Assembly (NCBI GenBank): GCA_029204225.1
Contig: CM055102.1
Location: 24,027,390-24,091,389, forward strand
Direction: 5' to 3'
Length of the DNA stretch: 64,000 nucleotides
Origin: Diphasiastrum complanatum
Taxonomy: Eukaryota > Streptophyta > Lycopodiopsida > Lycopodiales > Lycopodiaceae
A program made the translations under genes and the position numbers. Shown in pieces: positions 12,200 to 23,869 of this stretch. The notes under the pieces were generated by a model. That model was not told the DNA's origin, ran no database searches, and saw only the letters and a list, made by a program, of their open reading frames with translations. Numbering within the stretch: the stretch's first letter is position 1; each line of letters opens with the position of its first letter.

Positions 12200-12254
12200 A
12201 TGATGGCATCTGGCAAAGATCAGGCTTTGAAGAATGTGTGGACCCTGCTTTCAG
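12200..12254 (+). CDS. Host exon g: MMASGKDQALK segment
   Basis: 55 bp after acceptor caactttcag, ending in donor gtacct. It encodes MMASGKDQALKNVWTLLS, equivalent to the 'I-M-A-S/G-G' strand that follows the substrate motif. It leaves one base for exon h. Confidence 0.92.
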
Positions 12255-12386
12255 GTACCTAACACATGCATGCACTAGTGTTTTGCTGAATCCTTAAATT
12301 GTGTTGAACACTTCGCAATACACCCATGTATCTACCTTTGTTTAGCTATAGCATCTGCTCACTTTGACTATTCCTCTTGTAAGCAG

Positions 12387-12435
12387 CAATGAGTGAGAAA
12401 GTGTACATCACTGAAGGTGGAGTTGGAGCTGCCAG
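12387..12435 (+). CDS. Host exon h: SEKVYITEGGVGAA segment
   Basis: 49 bp after acceptor tgtaagcag, ending in donor gttgtt. It encodes AMSEKVYITEGGVGAA and the first two bases of a serine codon. The GxxGAA turn immediately precedes the catalytic-lysine helix, which is about 40 kb away in exon i. Confidence 0.92.
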
Positions 12436-12559
12436 GTTGTTTCAATCACTGCGCTTTGTCATGTCATATGCATATTTGGTCCAGTTTATGTTGCCTCTGA
12501 TGCTATTGCCTGATGCTTGATATATTTTTAGTGTTTTGTGGCTCCACATTGTCTGAAGC

Positions 12560-12775
12560 TTTGTTTTGAAGATCGATCAATCTATTTTTCCTACTTCAGT
12601 GTAAAACCTCAGTCCTCAGACTCTGCAATAATTATTTTTTGTTCTTTCTACAAAAGTGTTAACTTCTGTTTTAAAGATTGGTCAATCTATTTTTCCTACT
12701 TCACTATAAACCTCATCAGATTCTGCAGTGACTATTTGTTTGTTCTTTCTACAAAAATGTTAATGTTTTGGTGGT
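12560..12775. repeat. Tandem duplication, about 105 bp per unit
   Basis: The strings TCAATCTATTTTTCCTACTTC and TTGTTCTTTCTACAAAA each occur twice, about 105 bases apart, with divergence between the units. It lies in the giant intron just after exon h. Confidence 0.75.
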
Positions 12776-13777
12776 CATGGTGTTTTTCTCTGGGCAGTCC
12801 TATTTCTTTAAGAGCACTAATGAGAACCTTTAGTCCTGTTGATTCCTGCTAGTCAAGAGTTTAGGAACCTGCTTTTGATCGCTTATGAGGCTTGCTAGCT
12901 ATAGTCAAATTTAACCTTCCAGGTGGGCGGAGTACTTTTTAAGAATGCTAGAAGCTGTTTGAAAAAGGTTGAAGTGTAACATCTAGATCCTCACCTATTT
13001 TAAATAATTGATTCTTTTACAGCTTATTATCAGTTTCTAATAGAAAGGCTATTAGGTAGAAGCTGTCTCTCCTTGAGGAAATCTGTTTGAATCAGTGTGC
13101 GTCTCTATTGCATCAATCAAAAGTCACTGTGCTGATTTTTATGAGCATGATTTGAGCACCTTTTATATGGACCAGAGAAAAACGAATGGTCATTTTGCTA
13201 GGTCGGATCCGAAGTCTCAAGTTCTGTCTGGTAAGGCAAAAAGTTCTATTTCTAGAGGGAAGAATGACCACACTGGTCTATTATAACTTGATCAGAAAAA
13301 GAGCTTCCAGCTTAGTTTCGTGAGCATGACATGCCTTCAAGACTAAATTTAGAAGGTTAGGGTACTATAAGTTGAATGTTAGCAAATGTTATCATGGGTA
13401 GTGGCTAATATAGCTCCTCAATGGACAATCTTAAGCTGAGTTCTATCATGGTTTCAGTACAAAAGTGATATTCAGCCATTTGAAGCAGATTGTGAAAAGC
13501 TACAGTCTTGATGTGCTGCTATCCTTTCTTTTACTTACATTCTGATATTTGCTCGCTCATTTGGAATGAGAGAGTACGTAGCATTATTTCATCAAATCAT
13601 AGCCTTGGGGTATGTGTGATGTTTTGCCATGAATTCATTGAAAAGCTGAACTAAAAATTAGACTCAAATCATAATAGAATGGTGTTTGCCGAAGAGTAGT
13701 ATAAAAATAATGACAAATTTTACTCATCCTAGGGAAAAATTTGTACATGCTTGAGCATTATCAATTGAATAGATAAG
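12776..13777. other. Intron sequence without recognised features
   Basis: AT-rich sequence between the tandem duplication and the first GGTACC array. No coding signature, terminal repeat or promoter was seen. Confidence 0.6.
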
Positions 13778-13975
13778 AATGGTACCGCCGGTACCATAAT
13801 GGTGGTACCGCCGTTATGGTACCGCCTTGGACATGAGGGTCCGGCCTGGATGCGGGCTTTTTGCGTCCGAGTCCGTCGCCTGGACCCGGACGCGTCCGAC
13901 CCCCGGACGCGGGGTCGGACGCGTCCAGGGCCCAAAACGCGTCCGGGCCCCAGACGCGTTTTTTTTAATAAAAAA
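13778..13975. repeat. GGTACC and GGACGCGTCC palindrome array
   Basis: 13778-13828 repeats GGTACCGCC words like the ends of the hAT elements at 23 kb. 13880-13960 then repeats the palindromic core ACGCGT within GGACGCGTCC-type words. It may be the outer end of the hAT copy whose other end is at 23323, with later insertions between. This is an inference, as no flank duplication could be read. Confidence 0.55.
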
Positions 13976-14193
13976 AAAACAGACAGAAGCGCGTGGGCAG
14001 CGGAACAGTCTGCAGAACGTTCTGGGCCGGCGAGAGAGGAGAGAAAGAGGGTGGGAGAGAGAGCTATGGTGAGTGAGGGAGAGAGAGCTATGGTGGGTGA
14101 GGGAGAGCTATGGTGTGCATGTGGGTGGGTTATGGTGTGTGTGTGTGTTGAATTGTGTGTGCATGTGTGTGCATGTGTGTGTGTGTGGTGAGT

Positions 14194-14273
<80 letters not shown>

Positions 14274-14415
14274 TGTGTGTGTGTGTGTGTGCGCGTGTGT
14301 GTACGAGAGACATGGTGTGTGTGTGAGTTTAGGGTTTAGGGTCTGCATGCTTGGGTTTAGGGTTTAGGCAGAGAGAGGGAGAGAGTGATATTAGATTTGT
14401 GTGCTTGTGTGTGTG

Positions 14416-14463
<48 letters not shown>
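13976..14463. repeat. GA/GT microsatellites with short telomere-like repeats
   Basis: Long (GT)n and (GA)n tracts run from about 14030 to 14463. Two pairs of the plant telomere unit TTTAGGG lie near 14332 and 14356; two units each are too few to call an interstitial telomere. The final (GA)n tract is the 3' tail of the LINE beginning at 14464. The long open frames here are artefacts of the repeats. Confidence 0.75.
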
Positions 14464-14468
<5 letters not shown>

Positions 14469-16459
14469 TTTATTAACGTCTTTTGGGCACCCGTGGGTGC
14501 ATAAGACCAAAAAGAAAATATGTACAAGCAACAGTGGGAGCATCATCCATAGGAGGACGTGGCCGTAAAATGCTATAAACTAGCTACGAATGAAAGTAGA
14601 ACAAAGCATAAGTGAAATAAGCCCACAACCCAGGCCAGGTATAACAAAAGAACTACAGAAAAAGTACCAATGCCCACAACCCGGGCCAGGTGGAGAATAA
14701 GTACATATCAGTGAAAGTAAGTGTGAAGTGTTCGCTGAGTGGACCGTACAGTGGGCCCTGATGGAGGTGAGTGCCGACTACATCTGGGCTTTTTCCGCGG
14801 TGGCACAGCGATAGGAATCTCATCATCGGAATCATCAGCATGTGCTCGAGTCCGAAAGAAGCCAGTGAGAAGCAGCTGCCGGGAGTCTAACCCCAGGTGA
14901 TCTGGTACAAGCAGATGAGATTGACGGAGAGTGAGTGTTACGAGCTCGTAACCAGTGCCGAACCCTAGGGAACACAGATAGGTCAGATACCACAGTCAGG
15001 GTCGTGTCTAGTGTACATGACCAACAGGGCAAGACAGTGTGAGTAGTGTGCCCCAGCACGGTCCATAGCCATGGCGGGCCTAACACAGCCTAGGGACCCT
15101 GTCAGCAGGATAGGGCCCCCAGTTGGGTCCCGACGTGCAGTCGACCACGTCAGTGCCACGTGGCCGACACTTGGCAGTTGCATGCTACCAGTCCTCACAC
15201 TGGGCTAGGAGGGGCTTACTCTATATCAGGGAGTAGGCAAGGTTGGGTGGATCAGTTAGTGTTTGCCCTACTGTGGTGTTAGGATCTATTACAGTGAGCA
15301 TCTCACGAACAAGAAGTCCCAAGCAACGAGCATCCGGATAGGAGACAAAACTGCGAAGTGTATGCGGGCCATCGCGAAAGAGACAATAATACCTCCCCCG
15401 TATCTCATAATGCAACGGACATCTGAGGAGGAAATGGGCTTCATCTTCCACCTCCTGCAACGAGCACAAGCGACATAGACGACACTCCCGGGGGATATCC
15501 CATGCACGACCGGCCTCAATAGCCAGTTGATGAGAGGAAATGTGCAATTGCCCAAGATGATAGCGCAGGCCGTGTGATAGGGGCTGTGAGAGATAGAGCG
15601 GCAACAATGGCACCAGAAGGATCCTGAGAGAGGAAGTCTGTCTAGTAATAGCTCAGTCGAATACGGGAAGGTGGGAGGGAGCTCCAAGTCTACTGCATAT
15701 ATCGACGGAATAAATAGCCTCGGATATATGAATGCGTACCACGAGGAAGATTCATGATAGAGATGCCCAGATGTCGTAAGAGATCAGATGCCTGCTGGTA
15801 CCAGGATAGCTTGGCATGGGAATCAGCTAGGACACGTGAAGAAGTAACCGCAACAACTATGTATCTATCCGGGTGAGATGCACGGATCTCCTGAATCCGC
15901 TGAAGAAAAAGAATAAGGCAGAAAAATCCATCAAGGATGATCGGAGGAGTAGCAAACTCAGCACATAGGATATCATGAGGGGTGGTAGTCTTGGCACGTA
16001 TCATGCGACCCAACGTAGTGGCCTGAATGCGGGAAATGCCTGCCTAGTCCCGGAGAGAAAGTCCTGGCAACCAAATCTCGGAGGCATACATCACTGCTGG
16101 AACCACCCGTGTGTGAAACAACTGGCATCTACTAGCGGGATCAAAAATATGATTCATTGTACAACCACGCTCGAACTGGACCAATGCTGAAAGACCGGAG
16201 GAAATGTGCGCAAATGCAGCCTGGCGGAAACCAAGAAGGGGCGCAGTAAACAGGACTCCCAAGTAAGTGTAAGAGGCAACAATGTCAACTTCTTGGCAGT
16301 CATAGGAGAATTGATAATTTTGAAGGCTTTGTCGATTGGTGTTGAAAATCATGATCTTCGTCTTTTTTAAGTTAACAGAGAGACCCCAAGCAACACAAAA
16401 CCGATGTAAGGTCTGTAAGTGACACTGCAACTCTTCTGGTGAGGAAGAAAGCAGGACAA

Positions 16460-16462
<3 letters not shown>
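14464..16462 (-). mobile_element. LINE-A, 5'-truncated L1-like retrotransposon
   Basis: On the minus strand the fragment starts in the late reverse-transcriptase region (LSVNLKKTKIMIFN at about 16370). It runs through a long spacer to the zf-RVT finger (CRLCSLQEVEDEAHFLLRC at about 15450) and ends at AATAAAG followed by (CT)n. Frames are broken and a solo LTR splits the coding region. Both flanks are (GA)n, consistent with insertion into a GA tract. Endonuclease and the catalytic YVDD region are missing. Confidence 0.82.
14936..15293 (+). mobile_element. Solo LTR of the intact chromovirus family
   Basis: A 358-bp LTR starts TGTTACGAGC and ends CTATTACA. It is the same family and length as the LTRs at 37224 and 43175, but in the opposite genomic orientation. 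It is flanked by the 5-bp duplication GTGAG (14931-14935 and 15294-15298), so it is a solo LTR left by recombination. It sits inside LINE-A and is therefore younger than that insertion. Confidence 0.95.
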
Positions 16463-16539
<77 letters not shown>

Positions 16540-16548
16540 AGGGAGAGA
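16463..16548. repeat. (GA)n microsatellite, target of chromovirus-1
   Basis: About 86 bases of GA-rich repeat lie left of the element and a similar tract (22451-22512) lies right of it, so the chromovirus inserted into a GA tract. The repeat prevents reading the target duplication. Confidence 0.85.
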
Positions 16549-16972
16549 GTTATGGACTCGGCTCATTACATCCGCCATGTCCATTTACATTTACTTTACT
16601 TTATGCATAAGCAGGCTTTGGGCCCTTTTTTATTCATTATTTGACATTTAGACCATATTATTGGCCTTGGGCCCTATGATTCACTATATTGGTTAGTTGG
16701 TCATATTACTGAGAGTGGGGGCCTTCTTGGAGGGCGCACTATTTTCCCTCTCAGTTTGGCCCTAGCCACTGGAAGCTTCCTTTTAGGGCTTCCTCTTGGC
16801 TATAAGTAGGGATTCTGTGTCATTTGTTACTTGGCTTATGATATGATCTCCTTCTTTAGTCTCTTTAAGCTTTCTCTCTCCTGCTTTCTAGGGTTAAGTC
16901 TTGCTTATGTGATGCTTTCATAGACTAAATCTAGATCAGCCGTCGCTATGTTCATAACTTGAAATCAGAGCA

Positions 16973-17977
16973 CTTTCCTGAGCATCTCCATTGAGCAGAT
17001 TTTTCTCTCACAGGAGGGCGCCCATCTTCAGCTTGGATCTTCACCATTTTTCAGCCGGATCTTCAGCATTTCTCCACACTTGTCTTGCAGATTTTCACGA
17101 CGGATCGGAGGAGGACAGGCGCCCACTTGCTGCCCATTTCTAGCGCCCTCTTGCTGGCTGCCTACTGCTGCATTTTCAGCCTTTTTCCTCCCCTATTTTG
17201 GGCGCCCTACTGCCTCCTATTTGCTGCCCTATTGGGCGCCCTCATGCTTGCTGACCAGCGCCCTACTGCTCCTTCCTTTGCTGAAAATTTCGCTTTTTGC
17301 TGCCCCTATTCGCCACCTTCCATCAGCCACTCCTAGCGCCCTACCAACCCATCTTTTTGATCCAATTTTTTTTTGCCGTTTACTACCTCTCTTGGACGCC
17401 CACACTCCACCATAGCTGGCGCCCTACATCCGCCTCCATTTCAGCTCACCCTCCTACACTGCTGTCTGTGTTCGCAACCCTACCTTGGACAATACAAACA
17501 CGCCTAGATGCTTAGAAAGCCACTCCCACCCAAATTCATCGCGCATCGGGATTGCTCCCCGTCTTTATTGCAAACTTTTTTTTAACCCTTGAAGGGCGAT
17601 CTCTGATTTTTCAGCCTTGTTTCCTCGCTGCCCATACCTCCTTTTTGTTATCACTTCCTTTCCTTGGCTGCTCCCTTTCCAGCCCCATAGTCCATTATTG
17701 TTTCCCATACTTTTACCCACCGTTTACTCCACGTTGTCGGGCCCTTAGCATCTTTTTTGGAGGCTGCCCGGTACCTCGACATATCGCCGCTATTTTTCAG
17801 CTCACTTCCGGTTGCGGTTACGAGGTATTTCTTACTTAGTTGTCCTTTCCGTTCATCTTACATCGCGAGTTCTATTGTGTCTTTTCATTGGCGTGCCTGT
17901 TGTGACGACTTATGTCCTCTCCTTCAGTTCGTCCAATTGTTTAGCACATTTCTTTTCTCGCTTACTTTTTCTTCCTC
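16973..17977 (+). other. Leader of chromovirus-1
   Basis: A one-kilobase untranslated leader lies between the primer site and the gag ATG. It is pyrimidine-rich and contains many GCGCCCT strings. Open frames here (for example 17080-17415) show no family signature. Confidence 0.6.
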
Positions 17978-19936
17978 ATGGCTAGCTCACCCACTACACC
18001 TGCGAGTCATTCCGGACCTTTAGATGAACAGTTTGTTGATATGCGTGACTCTCTTACTCTCCTCAGTAGTCGTTTCGACCAAATGATGACCGGTTTTACC
18101 ACTCTACAGACCGGCTTTGCCACTATGCAGTCACAGATTGATTCCTTACAGCCACATGGACCTGGCAAAGCCCTTGTTCATTCATCATTTGGGTCTCCAT
18201 TTGGACTTCCATCCTCGTCTACTTCCTTTGGCGGTGGGCCTCATTTTCCACCTAACCCACCACCCGGTTTTCCACGTCCTACAGCTCCTGAGTCACATTT
18301 TCCACGACATCTAGCTCCTGAGCCACATTTTGCTCGAGATTTTCGTGATCGGGTACAGCTTGCCACCTATTCTGGTTCCTCTGATGGGAACTTGTTAGAG
18401 AATTGGTTTGCAAAGCTTGATACTTATTTTCAGATTTACCCTAAGACTGATCCTCAGAAGATCCAGTTAGCCGCCTTACATTTAGATGGACGTGCTGCCA
18501 CTTGGTGGCGGGTCTACCGACTTGACCCTGATCGGGACGGTCTCCAGTTATGGCCTACCTTTCGTCGTGATCTTCGTCATGCTATGATTGACCCTCAGTG
18601 GCTGAGTCGCCAGCGTGATATATTCCGTAGTCTTACTCAGACTGGTGATCTTTCTTCCTATACAGATCAGTTTATGGACCTTTCCTACCTCTTTACAGAT
18701 CTTCAGCCCACCGAGCTTATTTCTCGCTACATTGCTGGACTTCGTGGTGCTCTACGATACGATGTCTCTTCTTTCCGTCCACCCACACTTGTTGAGGCCA
18801 TGTCCCTTGCTAGTACTTTACAGCATAAGTACCTTGATCCTGCTCCCTTTCGCTTTTCCCGACCCCGTCCATCTCTTTCACCTCTACCATCTCCGGCCCC
18901 ATCTGCCCCATCCACTGTCGTCCCGACCTCTTCTCTTACTTCTCCCGCTCCTCGCCCTCCGCCTCCTCGTCCTGCTTTTGTCCGATGTTACACGTCTGCA
19001 GAGTTCGCTGACATTCAGCAGAAGCGTCTTTGCTTTCGTTGTAAGAGTCCTGACCATCTTGCCCGTGATTGCCGCCAGCCTCTCCCTACTACTACTGCTG
19101 TTTTTTACCATGAGGGCACTACTCCTTCCTTTATCAGCAGTTATGTTCTCAGCCGGATACGCGCTTCACCTATTCCTGCTCCACAGCCTCTCACAGTCGA
19201 GGTTGCCAGTTCTCACTCATTTCCTAGTTCTCAGATGTTTCAGGGATTATCCTACCGCATTGGTGATTTTTCTGGACAGGCAGATCTTTATATCATTCCT
19301 CTGGAGCGCTATGACCTTATCCTTGGTGCTGATTGGTTTGCTTCATTGGGAGCGGTCACTTTGGACCTGGCTCAGCAGACATTGACATTTGTTCATGATG
19401 CAGTGACCCAGTCACTTGCTGGTATTGATTCTCAGGCAGATTTCCAGCTGATCAGCCGGAAGCAGTTTATCCGCAGCCTACCTAAGGCTCATTGTGCAGC
19501 TTTATTATGTATTCAGCGTGCTGCAGCAGATTCTCCAGTGACTACCTCTCCTCCAGCGGCTGTTCCTCAAGTGATCTCTGACTTATTACATCAGTATGCA
19601 TTTGTCTTTTCAGAACCTACGACGCTACCACCATTACGTGATGTGAACCACCATATTGATTTGCGTCCCGGTTCATCTGTTTTTCAATTGCTTGTTCATC
19701 ACCAGTTGTTTGCTAAACTTTCTAAGTGTTCCTTTGCTGTTGTTGAGATTGAGTTTTTAGGATTTCTCATTTGTGATGGTCGTATTCGTTTGGACCCTCA
19801 TAAGGTTCGGGCAATCGCTGATTGGCCTGTTCCCACAGATGTCCACCATGTTCGTATGTTTCTTGGTCTCGCTACTCACCTTCGTCGTCCTGTTCCTCAC
19901 TTTGCCACTGTGGCTGTCCTCTTCATGCCCTTTTGA
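17978..19936 (+). pseudogene. Chromovirus-1 gag, decayed protease and start of pol
   Basis: 652 codons. Order: N-terminal coiled region, capsid-like Retrotrans_gag domain (about residues 120-290, with AATWWRVYRLD), a proline-rich stretch, zinc knuckle CFRCKSPDHLARDC (about 347-360), then the protease region. The protease active site, normally DSG, reads FYHEGTT, so the catalytic Asp is gone. The conserved LGADWF strand is present. After HIDLRPGSSVFQ the frame jumps straight to HHQLFAKLSKCSF, so the reverse-transcriptase palm with its catalytic Asp pair is deleted. It ends at a frameshift near 19920. Confidence 0.9.
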
Positions 19937-22104
19937 AGAAGTCTAGTGCTTTTGTTTGGACTTCTGATTGTCAGTTCACCTTTGACACTCTTCGTCGTGC
20001 TGTTGTGGAGGCCTTTGTCCTGTGTTTACCACAGTTTGATCAGAAATTTATTGTTGAGACCGATGCTAGTAATGTTGGTTTGGGTGCCTTGCTTCGTCAG
20101 TCTCAGTGTATTATTGCTTATGAGTCGCGTCGTTTACGCTCTTATGAGCAACGTTATTCTGTCCATGAGAAAGAGCTTCTTGCCATTATCTATGCTCTTA
20201 AGAAGTGGCGCCATTACCTGTACCGTGTTCCTTTTGATATCGTTACTGATCATCAGTCCTTACGTTATCTCTTCTCCCAGCGTGATCTTAGTGATCGTCA
20301 GTTTCGTTGGTTGCAGTTTTTACAATCTTTTGATTTTTCTATTTTGTATCGTCCTGGTCGTGCTAACACTGCTGCTGACGCATTGTCTAGACTTCCTGCT
20401 TTATTGAATACCCTTGTTGCCACGATCCCTTCCTGGTTTGATGATCTTCCATCTGCTTATCTTACATGTTCTGATTTTCGTGATGTTTATAGTTCTGCTC
20501 CACCTATGTCGTCTTCACCTCATCAGGCTTATTCCATTGTTGACCACCGTCTTTATCATTATGGTTCTCTTTGTATTTTTAGTTCTTTGGGTATCCGTTC
20601 TCAGTTGTTGTCGGATGCTCATTCGTCCCCAGTTGGGGGTCATTTTGGTTTTCAGAAGTCTTATGCTCGTCTTAAGGATCATTTCTATTGGCCATCCCTT
20701 AGGAAAGAGCTTGTTGTACTTATTCGTACCTGTCCTTTCTGCTTACGTAATAAGTACTCCCGTGCTAAGTCCGCTGGTTTGCTTCAGAGTTGGCCTATTC
20801 CTCACCGCCAGTGGACTGATATTTCTATGGACTTCATCATTGGCCTTCCCCGCACCCGTCGTGGTCACGATTCATGTATGATGGTAGTTGACAGGTTCTC
20901 GAAACAGGCACATTTCATACCCGTCCGCAGTACTATCACAGCAGAGCAGTGTGCACGCTTGTTCCTTTCAGAGATATTTCGCCTACATAGGTTTCCTCGT
21001 ACTATCCTTTCTGATCGGGATAGTAAGTTTACATCATTGTTCTGGACAGAGCTTATGTGTATTTTGGATGTACAGCTTTTTATGGGGTCTGCTTATCATT
21101 CTACTTCTGATGGGCAGTCTGAGGTCCTTAACAGGATCCTTGAGGATTATTTGCGCCATTTTGTTACTCCTTCAGGGAAGGATTGGGATCAGCACTTATG
21201 TTTGGCAGAGTATAGCTATAACAGCTCTGTTAGTACCAGCACCGACGTTGCACCATTTTTATTATCTCATGGTTATGCACCTCTTTTACCTGGTATTCCT
21301 CTTCCTCTCGAGGATACACCTGTGACACTGTCTTCATTTCTATCAGGTGCTCGCGAGCTTATTCTCCAGGCCAGTTCCCATTTGCAGCAGGTCCAGCAGC
21401 GTTATCAGGCTTCAGTTGATCGTCATCGACGTCATGTTGAGTTTCATGTTGGTGATATGGTATGCCTACGCCTACGGTTTGCACGTCATCATTTTATTCA
21501 GGGCCATGCTTCTATTGAGAAGCTTGCACCACGTTATTATGGGCCTTATTGTATATTGGAGGTTCTTAGTCCAGTTACATATCGTCTTCAGCTTCCTGCT
21601 TCCACACGTGCCTGTGATATATTTCATGTCAGTTTATTACGTGCTGCTATTGAGGATGATGCTCCTCGTGATGCTGAGTTTCCTACTGCACCGGATCTCT
21701 TTCCTTTATTACCTGCTGCTATCCTTCAGGTGCGTTTGCATCATAGTCGACGCCGCCGGCAGATTCAGTTCCTAGTCCAGTGGGATGGTCGTCCTGTTGA
21801 GGAGGCCACATGGGAGCCTATTGATGTCTTTTATCATACACCGTCACTTGCGGATCAGGCTGGTGCTCTTGCCGCACTTGTTGATTCCTCTACATCAGCT
21901 GTTGCTCCAGTTGTTACTACCCCAAATGCTGTTCCAGTTGGCTTGCTGTTACTTGATCCAGTCCTTTATGGCAGTTGGGTCTTATTTTTTTGTCGGGGAG
22001 AGTTATGGACTCGGCTCATTACATTCGCCATGTCCATTTACATTTACTTTACTTTATGCATAAGCAGGCTTTGGGCCCTTTTTTATTCATTATTTGACAT
22101 TTAG
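19921..22104 (+). pseudogene. Chromovirus-1 RNase H, integrase and chromodomain
   Basis: Shifted one frame from the upstream part; the join lies near 19920, at the LHALLKK motif. RNase H starts at FIVETDASNVGLGALL. The integrase zinc finger is HSSPVGGHFGFQKSYARL to CPFCLRNK, and the DDE core is present (DISMDFIIGLP, ILSDRDSKF, DGQSEVLNRILE). A chromodomain with FLVQWDGRPVEEATWEP lies near 21770-21820. The open frame runs into the 3' LTR before stopping, so the last residues are not authentic. The integrase looks intact while protease and reverse transcriptase are lost. Confidence 0.88.
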
Positions 22105-22448
22105 ACTATATGGTTGGCCTTGGGCCCTATTATTGACATTTAGACCATATTATTGGCCTTGGGCCCTATGATTCACTATATTGGTTATTTGGTCATATTA
22201 CTGAGAGTGGGGGCCTTCTTGGAGGGCGCACTATTTTCCCTCTTAGTTTGGCCCTAGCCACTGGAAGCTTCCTTTTAGGGCTTCCTCTTGGCTATAAGTA
22301 GGGATTCTGTGTCATTTGTTACTTGGCTTATGATATGATCTCCTTCTTTAGTCTCTTTAAGCTTTCTCTCTCCTGCTTTCTAGGGTTAAGTCTTGCTTAT
22401 GTGATGCTTTCATAGACTAAATCTAGATCAGCTGTGGCTACGTTCATG

Positions 22449-22450
<2 letters not shown>

Positions 22451-22517
<67 letters not shown>

Positions 22518-23320
22518 CGCTCGTCCCATTTGGGATGAGGTGGAGTTGTTGCCCGACAAAAAGTGGCGTTGCCCTTTTTGTCGAAAGCAGTTCACAGGGA
22601 ACGCCTCTCGGGTTCGAGCACATTTGGGGGGATTGCGATTCCGACCCACAGGGGGATGCTACGGGATCGGCGTTTGTATGCAGAGGGCTTGCATTCTCGA
22701 CACATATGTTGAGCCAGGTGTTGAGGCCAACGAGCCATCCACAGATGCCGCAGACTCCACTTCCATTGGTGCACCCACTACCACCGCCCCCGCCACCGCA
22801 ACCACCCCCGCCCCCGCATCCCCACTCGCATCCGCATCCGCCACCGCCTCCGCGGTCCTCAAACAGCCTCTCACAGCACCATGGTTCTCAAACAGCCTCT
22901 CACTGCCTGTCACTGGCTCTCTCTGGCTAACTCACTGGCTATCACTGGCTCTCACAGCACCATTGTGAGTGCCTATTTATCCCCACAGCCTGATCGGCCA
23001 TGCGCATCCCCATCATCCCTCCATGTGCCTCCGTACCTGCCCCCATGTGTTGCTCCCCCCATGTGCTGCTCTCCCATTGGCCCCATGGTCTGCTCACCCA
23101 CAGTGCCCATGTGCTGTTGCACCTGTCCCCTGCCCCCTGTATTGTCCCCTCTTTTTTTACACCCAAAACCCTTTTTTTCCATTTTTTAAAGCCTATTTTA
23201 CTATATAAAAGGCATTTATTAATTATAGAAAATATTCAAAAAAAATAGATTAAAAAATGGTACCGCCCTGGTACCGCGGATCCCATGGCGGTACCATAAT
23301 GGCGGTACCACGTGCCACTA

Positions 23321-23323
<3 letters not shown>
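22451..23323 (+). mobile_element. hAT-0: 3' part of a hAT copy with a BED-type finger ORF
   Basis: After (GA)n, an ATG at 22513 opens MAARPIWDEVELLPDKKW followed by RCPFCRKQF and RAHLGG, a BED-type zinc-finger start. The frame then decays into proline-rich sequence. From 22965 the sequence matches the second end of the hAT elements below (TATTTATCCCCACAGCCTGA), finishing in a GGTACCGC array and CTATGA at 23323. It is an internally deleted copy. Its left half may be the array at 13778, separated by the LINE and chromovirus insertions. Confidence 0.7.
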
Positions 23324-23374
<51 letters not shown>

Positions 23375-23408
23375 TAGTGGCACGTGGTACCGCCATTATG
23401 GTACCGCC
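23287..23408. repeat. Perfect 37-bp inverted repeat around (TA)n
   Basis: Arms 23287-23323 and 23372-23408 are exact reverse complements starting TCATAGTGGCACGTGG, with about 48 bases of (TA)n between. They are the ends of hAT-0 and hAT-1 meeting tail to tail, and could extrude as a cruciform. Confidence 0.92.
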
Positions 23409-23869
23409 GTACCATAATGGTGGTACCTCGGTTATGGTGCCGCCCTCAGACCAGCGGTACCAGGGCAGCACCACAAAAATAATATTTTTTATTATTTAAA
23501 AAAAAAAAAAAAAAAAAAACCCTTTTAACAGGCTAAAACTAGGTAAAAACTAAGATGTTACTGTACAGGGGGACTGTACTGGGGGCACTGTGGGAGAGCG
23601 GACCCAATCGGAGTGCGGCATGTGGGGGAGCAATACATGGGGCAGGTACAGTAGCACATGGGCACTGTGGAGGAGCAGACCATGGACCCAATCGGAGTGT
23701 AGCATGTGGGGGAGCAATACATCCGGACAGGTACACCGTCACATGGGCACTGTGGAGGAGCAGACCATGGACCCAATCGCAGTGCAGCATGTGGGGGATC
23801 AACACATGGGGCAGGTACAGTAGCACATGGGATCGTCAACAAAAGCAAATTGGGAAACAGACTGTGGGG

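Larger units (their letters stand above)
16549..22450 (+). mobile_element. Chromovirus-1 (Ty3/Gypsy), near full length but defective
   Basis: 5' LTR 16549-16958 (410 bp) and 3' LTR 22002-22450 (449 bp) both begin GTTATGG; the first ends CATAAC and the second CATGAC. The 3' LTR is longer because of an internal tandem duplication of about 39 bases (around 22100-22165); otherwise they differ at only a handful of sites. The primer site TTGAAATCAGAGC follows at 16959 (two mismatches to the Met-tRNA type). A TATAAGTA promoter element lies at 16801, and the GGGGAGA polypurine tract precedes 22002. Coding is gag-protease, then RNase H, integrase and chromodomain. Most of the reverse transcriptase is deleted. 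Confidence 0.93.

Noticed and set aside
13729-14367. Open frames of up to 194 codons on both strands
   Set aside because: They are translations of (GA)n, (GT)n and palindromic GC repeats (Ser-Leu, Arg-Glu, His-Thr runs) with no domain.
14328-14367. Interstitial telomere
   Set aside because: Only two pairs of TTTAGGG units, separated by other sequence and within simple repeats.
18615-19385. 256-codon frame overlapping gag
   Set aside because: Leu/Ser-rich shadow of the chromovirus-1 gag frame.
19946-21775. Series of Leu/Val-rich plus-strand frames resembling membrane proteins
   Set aside because: Out-of-frame readings of the integrase/RNase H region, whose true frame carries all motifs.
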